Source: an alpha proteobacterium 3107
GTDB taxonomy: Bacteria; Pseudomonadota; Alphaproteobacteria; Rhodobacterales; Rhodobacteraceae
Length of the DNA: 25,247 nucleotides
Direction of reading: 5' to 3'
Assembly (NCBI GenBank): GCA_001483205.1
Contig: JPPB01000068.1
Coordinates: 1-25,247, forward strand
Shown: positions 17,837-25,247 of the stretch, one piece after another
Numbering within the stretch: position 1 is the stretch's first letter
Layout: every line of letters begins with the position of its first letter
Translations under genes and position numbers: made by a program
Notes under the pieces: model-generated
Told to the model about the DNA's origin: nothing
The model's input: the letters and a program-made list of their open reading frames with translations, nothing else
The model's database searches: none

Positions 17837-19507
17837 TCAGTGGCTATGCGCCTTGTCCCACTGTTCGCGCGTCGGCAGAATTTCAAATGTGTGTTCGGGC
17901 GGCGGCGAAGGCAGGGTCCATTCCAGCGTATCGGCGTGTTCGTTCCAGTAGTTCGCCCGTGTCTCTCGCCGACCATAGAGCAGCGACCAGCCCATAACCC
18001 CGATGAAAAACACGAAAGAGGCAAACGACAGATACGCGCCGTAAGAGGACACCTCATTCCATTTCGCGAACGCCTCGGGATAGTCGATATAGCGGCGCGG
18101 CATCCCCTGACGGCCCAGAAAATGCTGCGGAAAAAAGGTGAGATTGGAACCGATAAACATCGCCCAGAAATGCAGCTTTCCGGCCCATTCCGGGTATTGG
18201 CGCCCGGTCATCTTGCCAAAGTAGAAATAGATCCCGGCAAAGATGCAGAAGACCGCGCCCAGCGACATCACATAGTGGAAATGCGCCACCACATAATAGG
18301 TGTCGTGATAGGCACGGTCCACCCCGGCCTGGCTGAGCACAATGCCGGTCACACCGCCGACGGTGAACAGGAACAGAAAGCCGAACGCCCACAGCATCGG
18401 GGTCTTGAACTCGATCGAGCCGCCCCACATCGTCGCGATCCAACTGAAAATCTTCACCCCAGTCGGCACCGCAATCACCATGGTTGCCAGCATGAAATAG
18501 GATTGCTGGGTCAGGCTCATACCCACGGTATACATGTGATGCGCCCAGACGACAAAGCCCAGCGCGCCGATAGCGATCAGCGCCCAGACCATCGGCAGAT
18601 AGCCAAAGATCGGCTTGCGGGCAAAGGTGGCAATCACATGGCTGATGATGCCAAAGCCGGGCAGGATGATGATATACACTTCCGGGTGGCCGAAAAACCA
18701 CAGGATATGCTGATAGAGCACCGGGTCGCCGCCCCCGGCGGGATCAAAGAACGTGGTGCCGAAATTGCGGTCGGTCAGCAGCATGGTGATTGCGCCCGCC
18801 AGAACCGGCAGCGCCAGCAGGATCAGCCAGGCGGTGACAAAGATCGACCAACTGAACAGCGGCACCTTAAACAGCGTCATGCCGGGGGCGCGCATGTTCA
18901 GAAAGGTGGTGATCATGTTGATTGCACCAAGGATGGACGACGCGCCCGAGACATGAACCGCAAAGATGGCCAGGTCCATCGAATTGCCGCCCTCGGTGGT
19001 CGAAAGCGGCGGATACAGCACCCAGCCGACACCGGAACCGGCCTGATCATTGCCCCCCGGCGAGAACAGAGAGGCGACGCCGAGCGCCACCCCGGTGACA
19101 AACATCCAGTAGGACAGGTTGTTCATGCGCGGAAAGGCCATGTCCGGCGCGCCGATCTGCAACGGCATGAAATAGTTGCCAAAGCCGCCGAACAGCGCGG
19201 GAATCACCACGAAGAACATCATCAGGACGCCGTGATAGGTGATCATCACGTTCCAAAGGTGCCCGTTGGGGGTGCAAACGGCATCGGTGGCGATCAGCCG
19301 TGCGCCCTCCAGACACATGTATTGCACGCCCGGCTCTTGCAGCTCCATCCGCATGTAGACGGTGAAGATGACAGAGATCAGGCCGACCACCGCCGCGGTG
19401 ATCAGATAGAGGATGCCGATGTCCTTGTGGTTGGTGGACATAAACCAGCGGACGAAAAACCCCCGCGTGTCGTGATGCTCGTGGCCATGAAGGGTTGCGT
19501 CGGCCAT
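17837..19507 (-). CDS. ctaD: aa3-type cytochrome c oxidase subunit I
   Basis: A 556-residue, 12-helix core subunit of the terminal oxidase, which reduces O2 to water and pumps protons. All key residues are present: heme a ligands H92 ([10 protein letters not shown]) and H411, heme a3 ligand H409 ([10 protein letters not shown]), CuB ligands H274, H323 and H324 (FGHPEVY, WAHHMY), the H274-Y278 cross-link pair, E276 of the D channel and K352 of the K channel (PTGVKIF). The segment [18 protein letters not shown] is typical of the Paracoccus/Rhodobacter subunit. The ATG at 19507 follows GGGAGA; an upstream ATG at 19537 lacks such a site. Genes for subunits II and III are not beside it, which is usual in Rhodobacteraceae, where ctaD stands apart from the ctaC-ctaE cluster. 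Confidence 0.98.
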   Translation of the reverse strand: MADATLHGHEHHDTRGFFVRWFMSTNHKDIGILYLITAAVVGLISVIFTVYMRMELQEPGVQYMCLEGARLIATDAVCTPNGHLWNVMITYHGVLMMFFVVIPALFGGFGNYFMPLQIGAPDMAFPRMNNLSYWMFVTGVALGVASLFSPGGNDQAGSGVGWVLYPPLSTTEGGNSMDLAIFAVHVSGASSILGAINMITTFLNMRAPGMTLFKVPLFSWSIFVTAWLILLALPVLAGAITMLLTDRNFGTTFFDPAGGGDPVLYQHILWFFGHPEVYIIILPGFGIISHVIATFARKPIFGYLPMVWALIAIGALGFVVWAHHMYTVGMSLTQQSYFMLATMVIAVPTGVKIFSWIATMWGGSIEFKTPMLWAFGFLFLFTVGGVTGIVLSQAGVDRAYHDTYYVVAHFHYVMSLGAVFCIFAGIYFYFGKMTGRQYPEWAGKLHFWAMFIGSNLTFFPQHFLGRQGMPRRYIDYPEAFAKWNEVSSYGAYLSFASFVFFIGVMGWSLLYGRRETRANYWNEHADTLEWTLPSPPPEHTFEILPTREQWDKAHSH

Positions 19508-19578
19508 GTGCCGTCTCCCGGATTGCAAGATCATCATGCGCGGGGCGCGCGCACGGTCCGCCCCCCGCTTTCCTCATA

Positions 19579-19607
19579 CTATTAGAACGGTTCCACGCCG
19601 CGGGCAA
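19579..19607 (-). promoter_or_regulatory. candidate sigma-70 promoter of ctaD
   Basis: On the minus strand, TTGCCC (19607-19602), a 17-base spacer and TAATAG (19584-19579) lie about 72 bases upstream of the ctaD ATG. Spacing is ideal and the -10 is good for a GC-rich alphaproteobacterium. The location downstream of the cytochrome c gene supports an independent ctaD transcript. Confidence 0.5.
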
Positions 19608-19643
19608 TGTCCACTGTGCCGCAGGGGGCGATTTTTCCGCCGG

Positions 19644-20105
19644 TCATTCCGCCGCGCCTTGGTTTTCGTCCCCGTCCCCACCACCATTGGCCGGAAAGGT
19701 GGCGAGCCAGGCGGCAATGTCTTCGCCGCCCTTTCTCAGGCGGAAGGTCATGGTGGAGCGCGCGGTGCTGTCGTCCAGATAGTCGCGCAGGAAAGCGCGC
19801 GGATCGGTGACGAAGGCAACCAGAGTATCGGCGTCCCAGACCAGCCCGGCCTCGCCTGCGGCTGTGAGGGCGGCGGAATAGCGGAACCCTTCGACAGCGC
19901 CAGCGGGCCGCCCGATCACCCCGTAAAGATCAGGGCCGGAGCGCCCGCCCCTGACGATGACATCCTCGCCATTGCTGACCGAATGGCAGGCCTTGCAGCG
20001 TCTGAAGCCCTTTTCGCCCGCCGCCGGGTCGCCGTCGGCAAGGGCAGGCGGGGCCAGAGGGAAGGCCACACAGAGGGCCATGACCGGGGGGACGAAAAAT
20101 TTCAT
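19644..20105 (-). CDS. cycA: class I cytochrome c, c550-like
   Basis: A 153-residue periplasmic electron carrier. The ATG at 20105 has AAAGG at about 6-7 bases and starts a signal peptide (MKFFVPPVMALCVAFPLAPPALA, cut near residue 23). A much longer frame upstream is non-coding shadow. The heme site is CKACH (C37, C40, H41), and M119 in STMTFRL is the likely sixth ligand. The order DGDPAAGEKGFRRCKACH, then GPDLYGVIGR, EGFRYSAAL and FVTDPRAFL closely follows Paracoccus cytochrome c550, which delivers electrons from the bc1 complex to aa3 oxidase. Its position directly upstream of ctaD repeats the cycA-ctaD arrangement of Paracoccus. The C-terminal tail (PANGGGDGDENQGAAE) is an acidic, disordered extension. 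The gene is separated from ctaD by 136 bases. Confidence 0.9.
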   Translation of the reverse strand: MKFFVPPVMALCVAFPLAPPALADGDPAAGEKGFRRCKACHSVSNGEDVIVRGGRSGPDLYGVIGRPAGAVEGFRYSAALTAAGEAGLVWDADTLVAFVTDPRAFLRDYLDDSTARSTMTFRLRKGGEDIAAWLATFPANGGGDGDENQGAAE

Positions 20106-20247
20106 GCTGCACCTTTTATGATTGCCCGCTTTCCCGCTTTCGCGTTTGTCGGACAGAAAACCCGTTTCGCCGGGCGCGGGCAAGGGGATGACTTGTCGCA
20201 GCCCCGTGGCGGTGCCGCCGTTGCCCCCGTTGCCGCCCATTGACTGA

Positions 20248-20276
20248 TTGCGAACAGCGCGCCTTTGGCCTAACAA
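20248..20276 (+). promoter_or_regulatory. weak candidate promoter of the SPFH-nfeD pair
   Basis: TTGCGA (20248-20253), a 17-base spacer and TAACAA (20271-20276) lie just ahead of the SPFH ribosome-binding site AAGGA (20295-20299). Spacing is right, but the -10 is only a fair match. Confidence 0.3.
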
Positions 20277-20306
20277 GGATATGTGTTCAGGGATAAGGAA
20301 TGGGCC

Positions 20307-21200
20307 ATGGAACTCTCGGACCTGCTGTCGCAAATCGCCGGTGGTGATTTCGTCCTGCTTCTGCTTGCCGGATTCGTCATCCTGTGCATCTTTCTCGGCG
20401 TTCGGATCGTGCCGCAGTCGCAGAAATTCGTCGTCGAGCGTTTCGGGCGTCTGCAAACGGTGCTGGGGCCGGGGATCAACTTCATCGTGCCGTTTCTGGA
20501 TCAGGTGCGGCACCGAATTTCGATCCTCGAGCGTCAGCTTCCCAATGCGACCCAGGATGCGATCACCTCTGACAACGTTCTGGTGCAGGTGGAAACCAGC
20601 GTCTTTTACCGCATTCTCAGGCCGGAAAAGACCGTCTATCGGATTCGCGATGTCGATGCGGCGATTGCCACCACCGTTGCCGGGATCGTGCGGGCCGAGA
20701 TCGGCAAGATGGAGCTTGATGAGGTTCAGGCCAACCGGTCGCAACTGATCGCGCATATCAAGGAATCGGTCGAGGACGCGGTTGACGCCTGGGGGATCGA
20801 GGTGACACGGGCCGAGATTCTCGATGTCAATCTCGACACCGCGACCCGCGAGGCGATGTTGCAGCAGCTCAATGCCGAACGCGCCCGCCGTGCGCAGGTG
20901 ACAGAGGCCGAAGGGCAGCGCCGGGCGGTTGAACTGGCCGCCGATGCAGAGCTTTATGCCGCCGAGCAGGCCGCCAAGGCGCGCCGGGTTCAGGCCGATG
21001 CCGAGGCCTATGCAACGGCGGTGGTCGCCAAGGCGATTCGCGAAAACGGGCTGGAGGCGGCGCAGTATCAGGTGGCGCTGAAACAGGTGGAGGCGCTGAC
21101 CGCCGTCGGCAAGGGCGAGGGCCGCCAGACGGTTCTGCTGCCTGCCAACGCACTTGATGCCTTTGCCGATGCCTTCGGGATGCTGAAGGGCAAGGGCTGA
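20307..21200 (+). CDS. SPFH/prohibitin-domain membrane protein, QmcA/stomatin-like
   Basis: A 297-residue protein. The ATG at 20307 has AAGGA seven bases upstream, so the GTG at 20283 is not used. One N-terminal membrane helix (FVLLLLAGFVILCIFLGVRI, about 15-34) anchors it. The SPFH domain follows: VPQSQKFVVERFGRL, GPGINFIVPFLDQVRH, then YRIRDVDAAIATTVAGIVR. The Ala/Glu/Arg-rich coiled coil (about 190-250, RARRAQVTEAEGQRRAVELA) and the tail QTVLLPANALDAF are typical of slipin/paraslipin proteins. Such proteins oligomerise in lipid microdomains and may scaffold or regulate membrane proteases. It overlaps the NfeD gene by one base (TGATG), the classical SPFH-NfeD operon. Confidence 0.92.
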   Translation: MELSDLLSQIAGGDFVLLLLAGFVILCIFLGVRIVPQSQKFVVERFGRLQTVLGPGINFIVPFLDQVRHRISILERQLPNATQDAITSDNVLVQVETSVFYRILRPEKTVYRIRDVDAAIATTVAGIVRAEIGKMELDEVQANRSQLIAHIKESVEDAVDAWGIEVTRAEILDVNLDTATREAMLQQLNAERARRAQVTEAEGQRRAVELAADAELYAAEQAAKARRVQADAEAYATAVVAKAIRENGLEAAQYQVALKQVEALTAVGKGEGRQTVLLPANALDAFADAFGMLKGKG

Positions 21201-21469
21201 TGTGGTGGTCGCTGTGGTGGGTGTGGATCGCCGGGGCGCTGGGGCTGGCGATTCTGGAGGTGCTGGTGCCGGGGTTCATGTTTGTGGGCTTTGCCATCGG
21301 GGCGGCGGCGGTCGGTCTGTTGCTGGCGCTTGGGGTCAGTATGAGCCTGCCGTGGATACTGGTGGTGTTCGCGGTGCTGTCGTTGCTGTCTTGGATCGGG
21401 ATGCGGCGGATGTTCGGCGTCCGCAAGGGGCAGAAGAAGATATGGACGCGGGACATAAACGAAGAGTGA
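21200..21469 (+). CDS. NfeD-like short membrane protein
   Basis: An 89-residue protein, starting in the stop codon of the SPFH gene (TGATG), so translation is coupled. It is almost entirely hydrophobic, with WWVWIAGALGLAILEVLVPG, a Gly/Ala-rich second segment (VGFAIGAAAVGLLLALGV) and LPWILVVFAVLSLLSW, then a basic tail. 'LEVLVPGFMFVGFAIGAAAVG' matches the membrane part of NfeD1b proteins. The soluble OB-fold of longer NfeD proteins is absent or reduced to a stub (RMFGVRKGQKKIWTRD). It is the obligate partner of the SPFH protein in many bacteria. Confidence 0.85.
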   Translation: MWWSLWWVWIAGALGLAILEVLVPGFMFVGFAIGAAAVGLLLALGVSMSLPWILVVFAVLSLLSWIGMRRMFGVRKGQKKIWTRDINEE

Positions 21470-21497
21470 CGGCGCGCGCCACGCTCCCCCTATTGAG

Positions 21498-21585
21498 AAG
21501 ACCTCTGCATAACGGTGTATCGCCAGCCAAACCGTCCGCCCGGCGGGACAGGTAGGCCGCTGATGCGCTATTATTCAGAGGTCTC
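21498..21585. repeat. MITE-like element A, about 88 bp
   Basis: Left end AAGACCTCTGCATAA (21498-21512) and right end TTATTCAGAGGTCTC (21571-21585) are inverted copies differing by one or two bases. The interior contains CCGCCCGGCGGGAC. It is too small to code, and no obvious target-site duplication was seen. Confidence 0.6.
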
Positions 21586-21647
21586 AAAGGCGGGGGCGCG
21601 CGCCACGCCACCCCATTGAGGGGTGACGCGGCGCGGCCCGGTCTTAC

Positions 21648-21755
21648 GACCGGGCGGGCACCGGGACGAAAGGGCGGGACTTCAGGACAGAGGGCAGCGC
21701 CCGGCGCAAGCGCCGGGCGGACGGGCCAGCCGTCAATGCGCCAATATGCAGAGGT
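21648..21755. repeat. long repeat, copy 1
   Basis: Starts GACCGGGCGGGCACCGGGAC and ends CAATATGCAGAGGT. It contains the near-perfect palindrome GCCCGGCGC-AA-GCGCCGGGC (21699-21718). It is repeated almost base for base at 22167-22323, where about 49 extra bases interrupt the middle. Confidence 0.75.
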
Positions 21756-21821
21756 AATTTTACAGTGCTCAGATCATAGCCTGACGCCCGGATTTTGAGT
21801 CCAATTCCAGGCCCTGATCCC

Positions 21822-21875
21822 GCCCGGCGGAACGCCGGGCCGCGCCGTCTACCCCTAAATGGGGTGGACGGCGCG
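21822..21875. repeat. two adjacent hairpins
   Basis: GCCCGGCG-GAA-CGCCGGGC (21822-21840, 8-bp stem) abuts a 15-bp hairpin with arms 21841-21855 (CGCGCCGTCTACCCC) and 21861-21875 (GGGGTGGACGGCGCG), loop TAAAT. One arm position is a G-T pair. These could form a cruciform or act as a bidirectional terminator or REP sequence. Confidence 0.65.
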
Positions 21876-21911
21876 CACCTCCCTTGCCGGGCCGGATGCG
21901 GCCCTTGTCTC

Positions 21912-22128
21912 AGACCTCTGCATAATAAAGTCCTCTGCATAAGGCTATAGCCCCCCATATGTCCCGCCCGGCGGGACGCCGGGCAGCGCCTGCCTGCCCC
22001 CCGGCAGGCGCTATAGACGCCTCAACCATTTGGAACGTATGGACTTTATGGCAACACCATCGCCAATGTGGAGTTTCGCAAAAAGCGCCCGCCCAGGCAG
22101 GCGCTGCCCGGCTCGGCCAATATACAGA
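21912..22128. repeat. MITE-like element C, about 200 bp, with doubled left end
   Basis: The left side has two successive ends, AGACCTCTGCATAATAAAG (21912-21930) and TCCTCTGCATAAGG (21931-21944). The right end is CCAATATACAGAGGT (22118-22132 region). Inside lies an 18-bp perfect inverted repeat, CCGGGCAGCGCCTGCCTG (21979-21996) with CAGGCAGGCGCTGCCCGG (22094-22111), enclosing about 97 bases of lower GC content with no recognisable coding sequence. A further hairpin, GCGCCTGCC/GGCAGGCGC, starts at 21987. Confidence 0.65.
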
Positions 22129-22166
22129 GGTTTTTTGAGGTGTGATGCGGCCCGGCGTGGCCTTGT

Positions 22167-22327
22167 GACCGGGCGGGCACCGGGACGAAAGGGCGGGACT
22201 TCAGAACAGAGGGCAGCGCCCGACCCGGCGGAAGCGAAGCGCCCGCCATGGGGCGGGGCGGGCGCTGCCCGGCGCAAGCGCCGGGCGGACGGGCCAGCCG
22301 TCAATGCACCAATATGCAGAGGTCTTG
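22167..22327. repeat. long repeat, copy 2 with internal insertion
   Basis: Matches 21648-21755 at both ends. After AGGGCAGCGCCCG it carries about 49 additional bases (22223-22271), including AAGCGCCCGCCATGGGGCGG, which are also found near 25131-25166. It ends TATGCAGAGGTCTTG (22313-22327), the exact inverse of the isolated end at 14575-14589. Confidence 0.75.
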
Positions 22328-22367
22328 AAACAATCCACCGGGCCGCTTCCGGGCCGGGCCTGACCCC

Positions 22368-24776
22368 TCAATGGGCGGTCGCGCCCGGCTCTTCCGCCCG
22401 CGCCTTGAGCGCAACCTCCGCCGCAACCTCTTCGGCCTCTTCATCCCATTCCACCGCTTCGGGCTGACGCACCAGCGCATGGCGCAACACGTCCCGCACA
22501 TGGGCAACGGGAATAATCTCCAGCCCTTCCTTCACATTGTCCGGTATCTCCGGCAAGTCCTTGGCGTTTTCCTCGGGGATCAGCACCGTCGCCACCCCGC
22601 CCCGCAGTGCCGCCAACAGCTTTTCCTTCAGCCCGCCGATGGCCAGCACATTGCCGCGCAGGGTGATCTCGCCGGTCATCGCGATGTCCTTGCGCACCGG
22701 AATGCCGGTCAGGACCGAAACGATAGAGGTCACCATCGCCACGCCCGCGCTCGGCCCGTCCTTGGGCGTCGCCCCCTCGGGCACATGAACGTGGATGTCG
22801 ATCTTTTCAAAGCGCGGCGGCCTGACGCCGATCCGGGGGCTGATCGAGCGCACAAAGGAACTGGCCGCATCGATCGATTCCTTCATCACATCCCCCAGCT
22901 TGCCGGTGGTTTTCATCCGGCCTTTGCCCGGCAGGCGCAGCGCCTCGACCGACAGCAAATCACCCCCGGCGGATGTCCAGGCCAGGCCGGTCACCACCCC
23001 CACCTGATCGTCCTTCTCGGCCAGACCATAGCGGAATTTCTTCACCCCCAGATAATCGCTCAGATTGCCCGGCGTAATAATGATCCGCTTGCCCTGCCCG
23101 CTGACGATGCGGGTGACGGCCTTGCGCGCCAGCCGGGCGATTTCACGCTCCAGATTGCGCACCCCGGCCTCGCGCGTATAGGTGCGGATGATTTCCTGCA
23201 ACGCCTCGGGCCTGATCCTGAACTCACTCCCTTTCAGGCCATGATTCTCCGTCTGCTTGCCGATCAGGTGCCGCCGGGCGATTTCGGTCTTTTCGTCCTC
23301 GGTATACCCGGCCAGCGGGATCGTCTCCATCCGGTCGAGCAGCGGCTCGGGCATATTATAGGTGTTGGCGGTGGTCAGAAACATCACGTTCGACAGGTCA
23401 TATTCGACCTCCAGATAGTGATCGACAAACGCCGCGTTCTGTTCCGGGTCCAGCACCTCCAGCATGGCAGAGGCCGGATCACCGCGAAAATCGCGCCCCA
23501 TTTTATCAATCTCATCAAGCAGGATCAGCGGATTGGTCGTCTTGGCCTTTTTCAGCGCCTGAATGATCTTGCCGGGCATCGAGCCGATATAGGTGCGCCG
23601 GTGGCCGCGGATTTCGGATTCGTCGCGCACCCCGCCAAGCGAGATGCGGATGAACTCGCGCCCCGTGGCCCGCGCCACCGACTTGCCAAGCGAGGTCTTG
23701 CCCACCCCCGGCGGCCCGACCAGACACAGGATCGGCCCCTTGAGCTTTTTCGACCGCTGCTGAACGGCCAGATATTCGACGATCCGCTCCTTGACCTTTT
23801 CCAGCCCGTAGTGGTCGGCATCCAGCACCTTTTGCGCCCCTGCCAGATCCTTCCTGACCCGGCTTTTCACCCCCCAGGGGATCGACAGCATCCAGTCAAG
23901 ATAATTGCGCACGACGGTCGCCTCGGCCGACATCGGGCTCATGTTCTTCAGCTTTTTGACCTCGCCGGTGGCCTTTTCACGGGCTTCTTTCGACAGTTTG
24001 GTTGCGGCGATTTTCGTCTCTAACTCGGTGACCTCATTCTCGCCTTCCTCGCCGTCGCTCAGCTCTTTCTGAATCGCCTTCATCTGCTCGTTCAGATAGT
24101 ATTCGCGCTGGGTGCGCTCCATCTGGCTCTTGACCCGGGTCTTGATCTTTTTCTCGACCTTGAGGACGCTCATTTCGCCCTGCATCAGGCCATAGATTTT
24201 CTCCAGCCGCGCGCCCAGATCAAGGGTTTCCAGAAGCTCCTGCTTGCGGGCGACATCAACCCCAAGATGGCCGGCGACAAGATCGGCGAGCTTGTCCGGC
24301 GCGCCGCTTTCCGCCACCGCAGTCAGCGCGTCTTCGGGGATATTCTTTCTGACCTTCGCGTAACGCCCGAACTCCTTGCCGACCGAGCGGACCAGCGCCG
24401 TGACCATTTCACGATCCCCCGGCGTTTCCTCCAAAAGCTCCGCCTGCGCCTCGAAAAAGACCGCATTGTCGGTATAGGCGGTGATTCTGACCCGCGAACG
24501 GCCCTCAACCAGCACTTTCACCGTGCCGTCGGGCAGTTTCAGCAGTTGCAGCACATCGGCCAGCACACCGGTGCGGTAAATTCCGTCCGTATCCGGGTCA
24601 TCCACCGACGGGTCCATCTGGCTCGCCAGCAGGATCGAGCCGTCTTGCCGCATCACCTCTTCCAGCGCGCGCACCGATTTCTCCCGCCCGACGAAAAGCG
24701 GCACGATCATGTGCGGAAACACCACGATGTCGCGCAGGGGCAGAACGGGGTAAGAGGCGTTCAGGGACTCTTTCAT
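22368..24776 (-). CDS. lon: ATP-dependent Lon protease
   Basis: An 802-residue LonA protease, normal in length. It degrades misfolded and regulatory proteins in the cytoplasm. The N-terminal substrate-recognition domain begins YPVLPLRDIVVFPHMIVPLF. A coiled-coil segment lies around 200-265. The AAA+ module has Walker A GPPGVGKTS (354-362), Walker B LILLDEID (417-424) and sensor region NVMFLTTANTYNMPEPLLDR. The protease domain has the catalytic dyad S676 (PKDGPSAGVAM) and K717 (LAIGGLKEKLLAA). The ATG at 24776 is preceded by AAGGATA at good spacing. The C-terminus has an Ala/Glu-rich tail. No clpX or hup neighbour is visible. The gene converges on nfeD across the repeat block. Confidence 0.98.
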   Translation of the reverse strand: MKESLNASYPVLPLRDIVVFPHMIVPLFVGREKSVRALEEVMRQDGSILLASQMDPSVDDPDTDGIYRTGVLADVLQLLKLPDGTVKVLVEGRSRVRITAYTDNAVFFEAQAELLEETPGDREMVTALVRSVGKEFGRYAKVRKNIPEDALTAVAESGAPDKLADLVAGHLGVDVARKQELLETLDLGARLEKIYGLMQGEMSVLKVEKKIKTRVKSQMERTQREYYLNEQMKAIQKELSDGEEGENEVTELETKIAATKLSKEAREKATGEVKKLKNMSPMSAEATVVRNYLDWMLSIPWGVKSRVRKDLAGAQKVLDADHYGLEKVKERIVEYLAVQQRSKKLKGPILCLVGPPGVGKTSLGKSVARATGREFIRISLGGVRDESEIRGHRRTYIGSMPGKIIQALKKAKTTNPLILLDEIDKMGRDFRGDPASAMLEVLDPEQNAAFVDHYLEVEYDLSNVMFLTTANTYNMPEPLLDRMETIPLAGYTEDEKTEIARRHLIGKQTENHGLKGSEFRIRPEALQEIIRTYTREAGVRNLEREIARLARKAVTRIVSGQGKRIIITPGNLSDYLGVKKFRYGLAEKDDQVGVVTGLAWTSAGGDLLSVEALRLPGKGRMKTTGKLGDVMKESIDAASSFVRSISPRIGVRPPRFEKIDIHVHVPEGATPKDGPSAGVAMVTSIVSVLTGIPVRKDIAMTGEITLRGNVLAIGGLKEKLLAALRGGVATVLIPEENAKDLPEIPDNVKEGLEIIPVAHVRDVLRHALVRQPEAVEWDEEAEEVAAEVALKARAEEPGATAH

Positions 24777-25018
24777 GCTGTATCCTTGTCATTGGCAAGA
24801 CGGCACCGGTTCCTCATCAGGGCAACGCCCGGCCATCTTCGGTTATGGGTTGACAATTTGGGGCGGGTCCGTCCGCATTTCAACCGTATCGGCAGAGTAT
24901 CGGCGACCACGATGGCCCACGGGCGGCCAAAGGGCAAGAGGAGACCGTTGGATATTGGGGCATCGGCGGCTGAATCGCCCCCCGTGTCGTTCCCGGAAAC
25001 GGTCCGCCGGACGCACAG
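24777..25018. other. upstream region of lon
   Basis: No credible gene is present; frames crossing it are open on both strands but show no family similarity or ribosome-binding site. It contains the candidate heat-shock promoter and the motif GGAAACGGTCCG (24995-25006), which recurs at 25179-25190. Confidence 0.5.
24856..24883 (-). promoter_or_regulatory. candidate RpoH (sigma-32) heat-shock promoter of lon
   Basis: On the minus strand TTGAAA (24883-24878), a 14-base spacer and CCCCAAAT (24863-24856) match the sigma-32 form TTGAAA ... CCCCATnT closely. It ends about 80 bases upstream of the lon ATG. Lon is a classic heat-shock gene, so the position fits. Confidence 0.55.
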
Positions 25019-25036
25019 CCTTATCCGCGGATAAGG
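25019..25036. repeat. 18-bp perfect palindrome, copy 1
   Basis: CCTTATCCGCGGATAAGG reads the same on both strands. A second copy begins at 25235 and is cut by the end of the window. It could be an operator, a recombinase site or the terminal part of a repeat element. Confidence 0.6.
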
Positions 25037-25058
25037 TCGGGCGTGGTGACCTGTCCCC

Positions 25059-25166
25059 AAGACCTCTGCATGATGTCCGGGGCTGGCGGGGATATGGGTG
25101 ACGGGTTTCACAAGAACCGTGAGGGCAGTGCCCGGCCCGGCGGTTGCAAAGCGCCCGCCGTGGGGT
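25059..25166 (+). repeat. AGACCTCTGCAT repeat end with partial internal unit
   Basis: AAGACCTCTGCATGA (25059-25073) is the family's left end. Downstream, GAGGGCAGTGCCCGGCCCGG and then GCAAAGCGCCCGCCGTGGGG (25121-25166) match the insertion present in copy 2 near 22205-22256 with a few changes. No right end is seen before the window stops. Confidence 0.65.
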
Positions 25167-25234
25167 GAGGCCCGTCTTGGAAACGGTCCGGTGGGGCGTT
25201 ATTTGGATGTTATAATATATGTCAGCAGTACTGA

Positions 25235-25247
25235 CCTTATCCGCGGA
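25235..25247. repeat. palindrome copy 2, truncated by window end
   Basis: CCTTATCCGCGGA equals the first 13 bases of the palindrome at 25019. GGAAACGGTCCG also precedes each copy (24995 and 25179), suggesting that a longer segment was duplicated and then diverged. Confidence 0.5.

Larger units (their letters stand above)
21470..22367. repeat. 898-base gene-free block of nested palindromic repeats
   Basis: Between nfeD and lon, which converge here, no credible gene is present. The block is made of several repeat units detailed separately. Also seen is a direct repeat, GGCGCGCGCCACGC plus CCCC(T)ATTGAG, at 21471-21497 and 21594-21619, flanking the first element. Convergent gene ends are a usual site for REP-like elements. 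Confidence 0.8.

Noticed and set aside
17840..19585. 581-codon plus-strand open frame
   Set aside because: Antisense shadow of ctaD with the same His/Arg/Gly-rich composition; no motif.
19644..20756. 370-residue version of the cytochrome c gene
   Set aside because: The first about 217 residues are antisense to the SPFH gene and upstream DNA; the signal peptide and Shine-Dalgarno place the start at 20105.
21470..22367. CRISPR array
   Set aside because: Repeats are few, inverted as well as direct, irregularly spaced and palindrome-rich; there are no regular spacers and no cas genes.
22371..24023. 550-codon plus-strand open frame
   Set aside because: Antisense shadow of lon, whose domains and catalytic residues are unambiguous.
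24773..25111. 112-codon minus-strand open frame upstream of lon
   Set aside because: No recognisable family and no ribosome-binding site, and it runs through repeat sequence and the lon promoter region.

Overview
The window looks like a chromosomal segment of a GC-rich alphaproteobacterium, most likely a member of the Rhodobacteraceae (Rhodobacterales). The best evidence is the pairing of an aa3-type cytochrome c oxidase subunit I with a Paracoccus c550-like cytochrome c gene, the abundance of TRAP, BCCT and binding-protein transport genes, and the strong G/C bias at third codon positions. No rRNA, tRNA or CRISPR array was recognised.

Region 1 (1-8718, minus strand) is accessory DNA. A 3' fragment of an IS6-family transposase lies at 65-382. 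Next to it are two very large genes joined by an ATGA overlap: a 1110-residue protein with no recognisable domain (5386-8718), followed by a 1647-residue DEVH-box helicase with several zinc-type Cys pairs and a C-terminal MZB/DUF1998 Cys cluster (446-5389). This two-gene layout (large orphan protein plus DUF1998 helicase, no nuclease or methylase) is that of a type III Druantia anti-phage system (DruH-DruE), and it is the most notable content of the window.

Region 2 (9010-14347, plus strand) holds a small YciI-like gene, then a complete DctPQM-type TRAP transporter with a GntR-like palindrome upstream, then an NCS2 (xanthine/uracil-type) permease with an extra C-terminal domain resembling an anti-sigma/HATPase-like fold. 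It ends in an IS630-type transposase tail (14449-14571). Mobile-element remnants therefore bracket roughly the first 14.5 kb.

Region 3 (14675-17471, minus strand) is a two-gene unit: a PotD/PotF-like periplasmic binding protein followed by a BCCT secondary transporter, with no ABC permease or ATPase. Region 4 (17780-21469) is core: ctaD with a terminator and candidate promoter, a c550-like cytochrome c, and a divergent SPFH (QmcA/stomatin-like) plus NfeD pair.

Region 5 (21470-22367) is a roughly 900-bp gene-free block of dispersed, palindrome-rich repeats whose ends share the motif AGACCTCTGCATAA. The same ends recur at 14576 and 25059, so this looks like a non-autonomous MITE/REP-like family of this genome. 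Region 6 is lon (22368-24776, minus) with a good RpoH-type promoter candidate, followed by another gene-free repeat segment in which the palindrome CCTTATCCGCGGATAAGG occurs once complete and once cut by the window edge.
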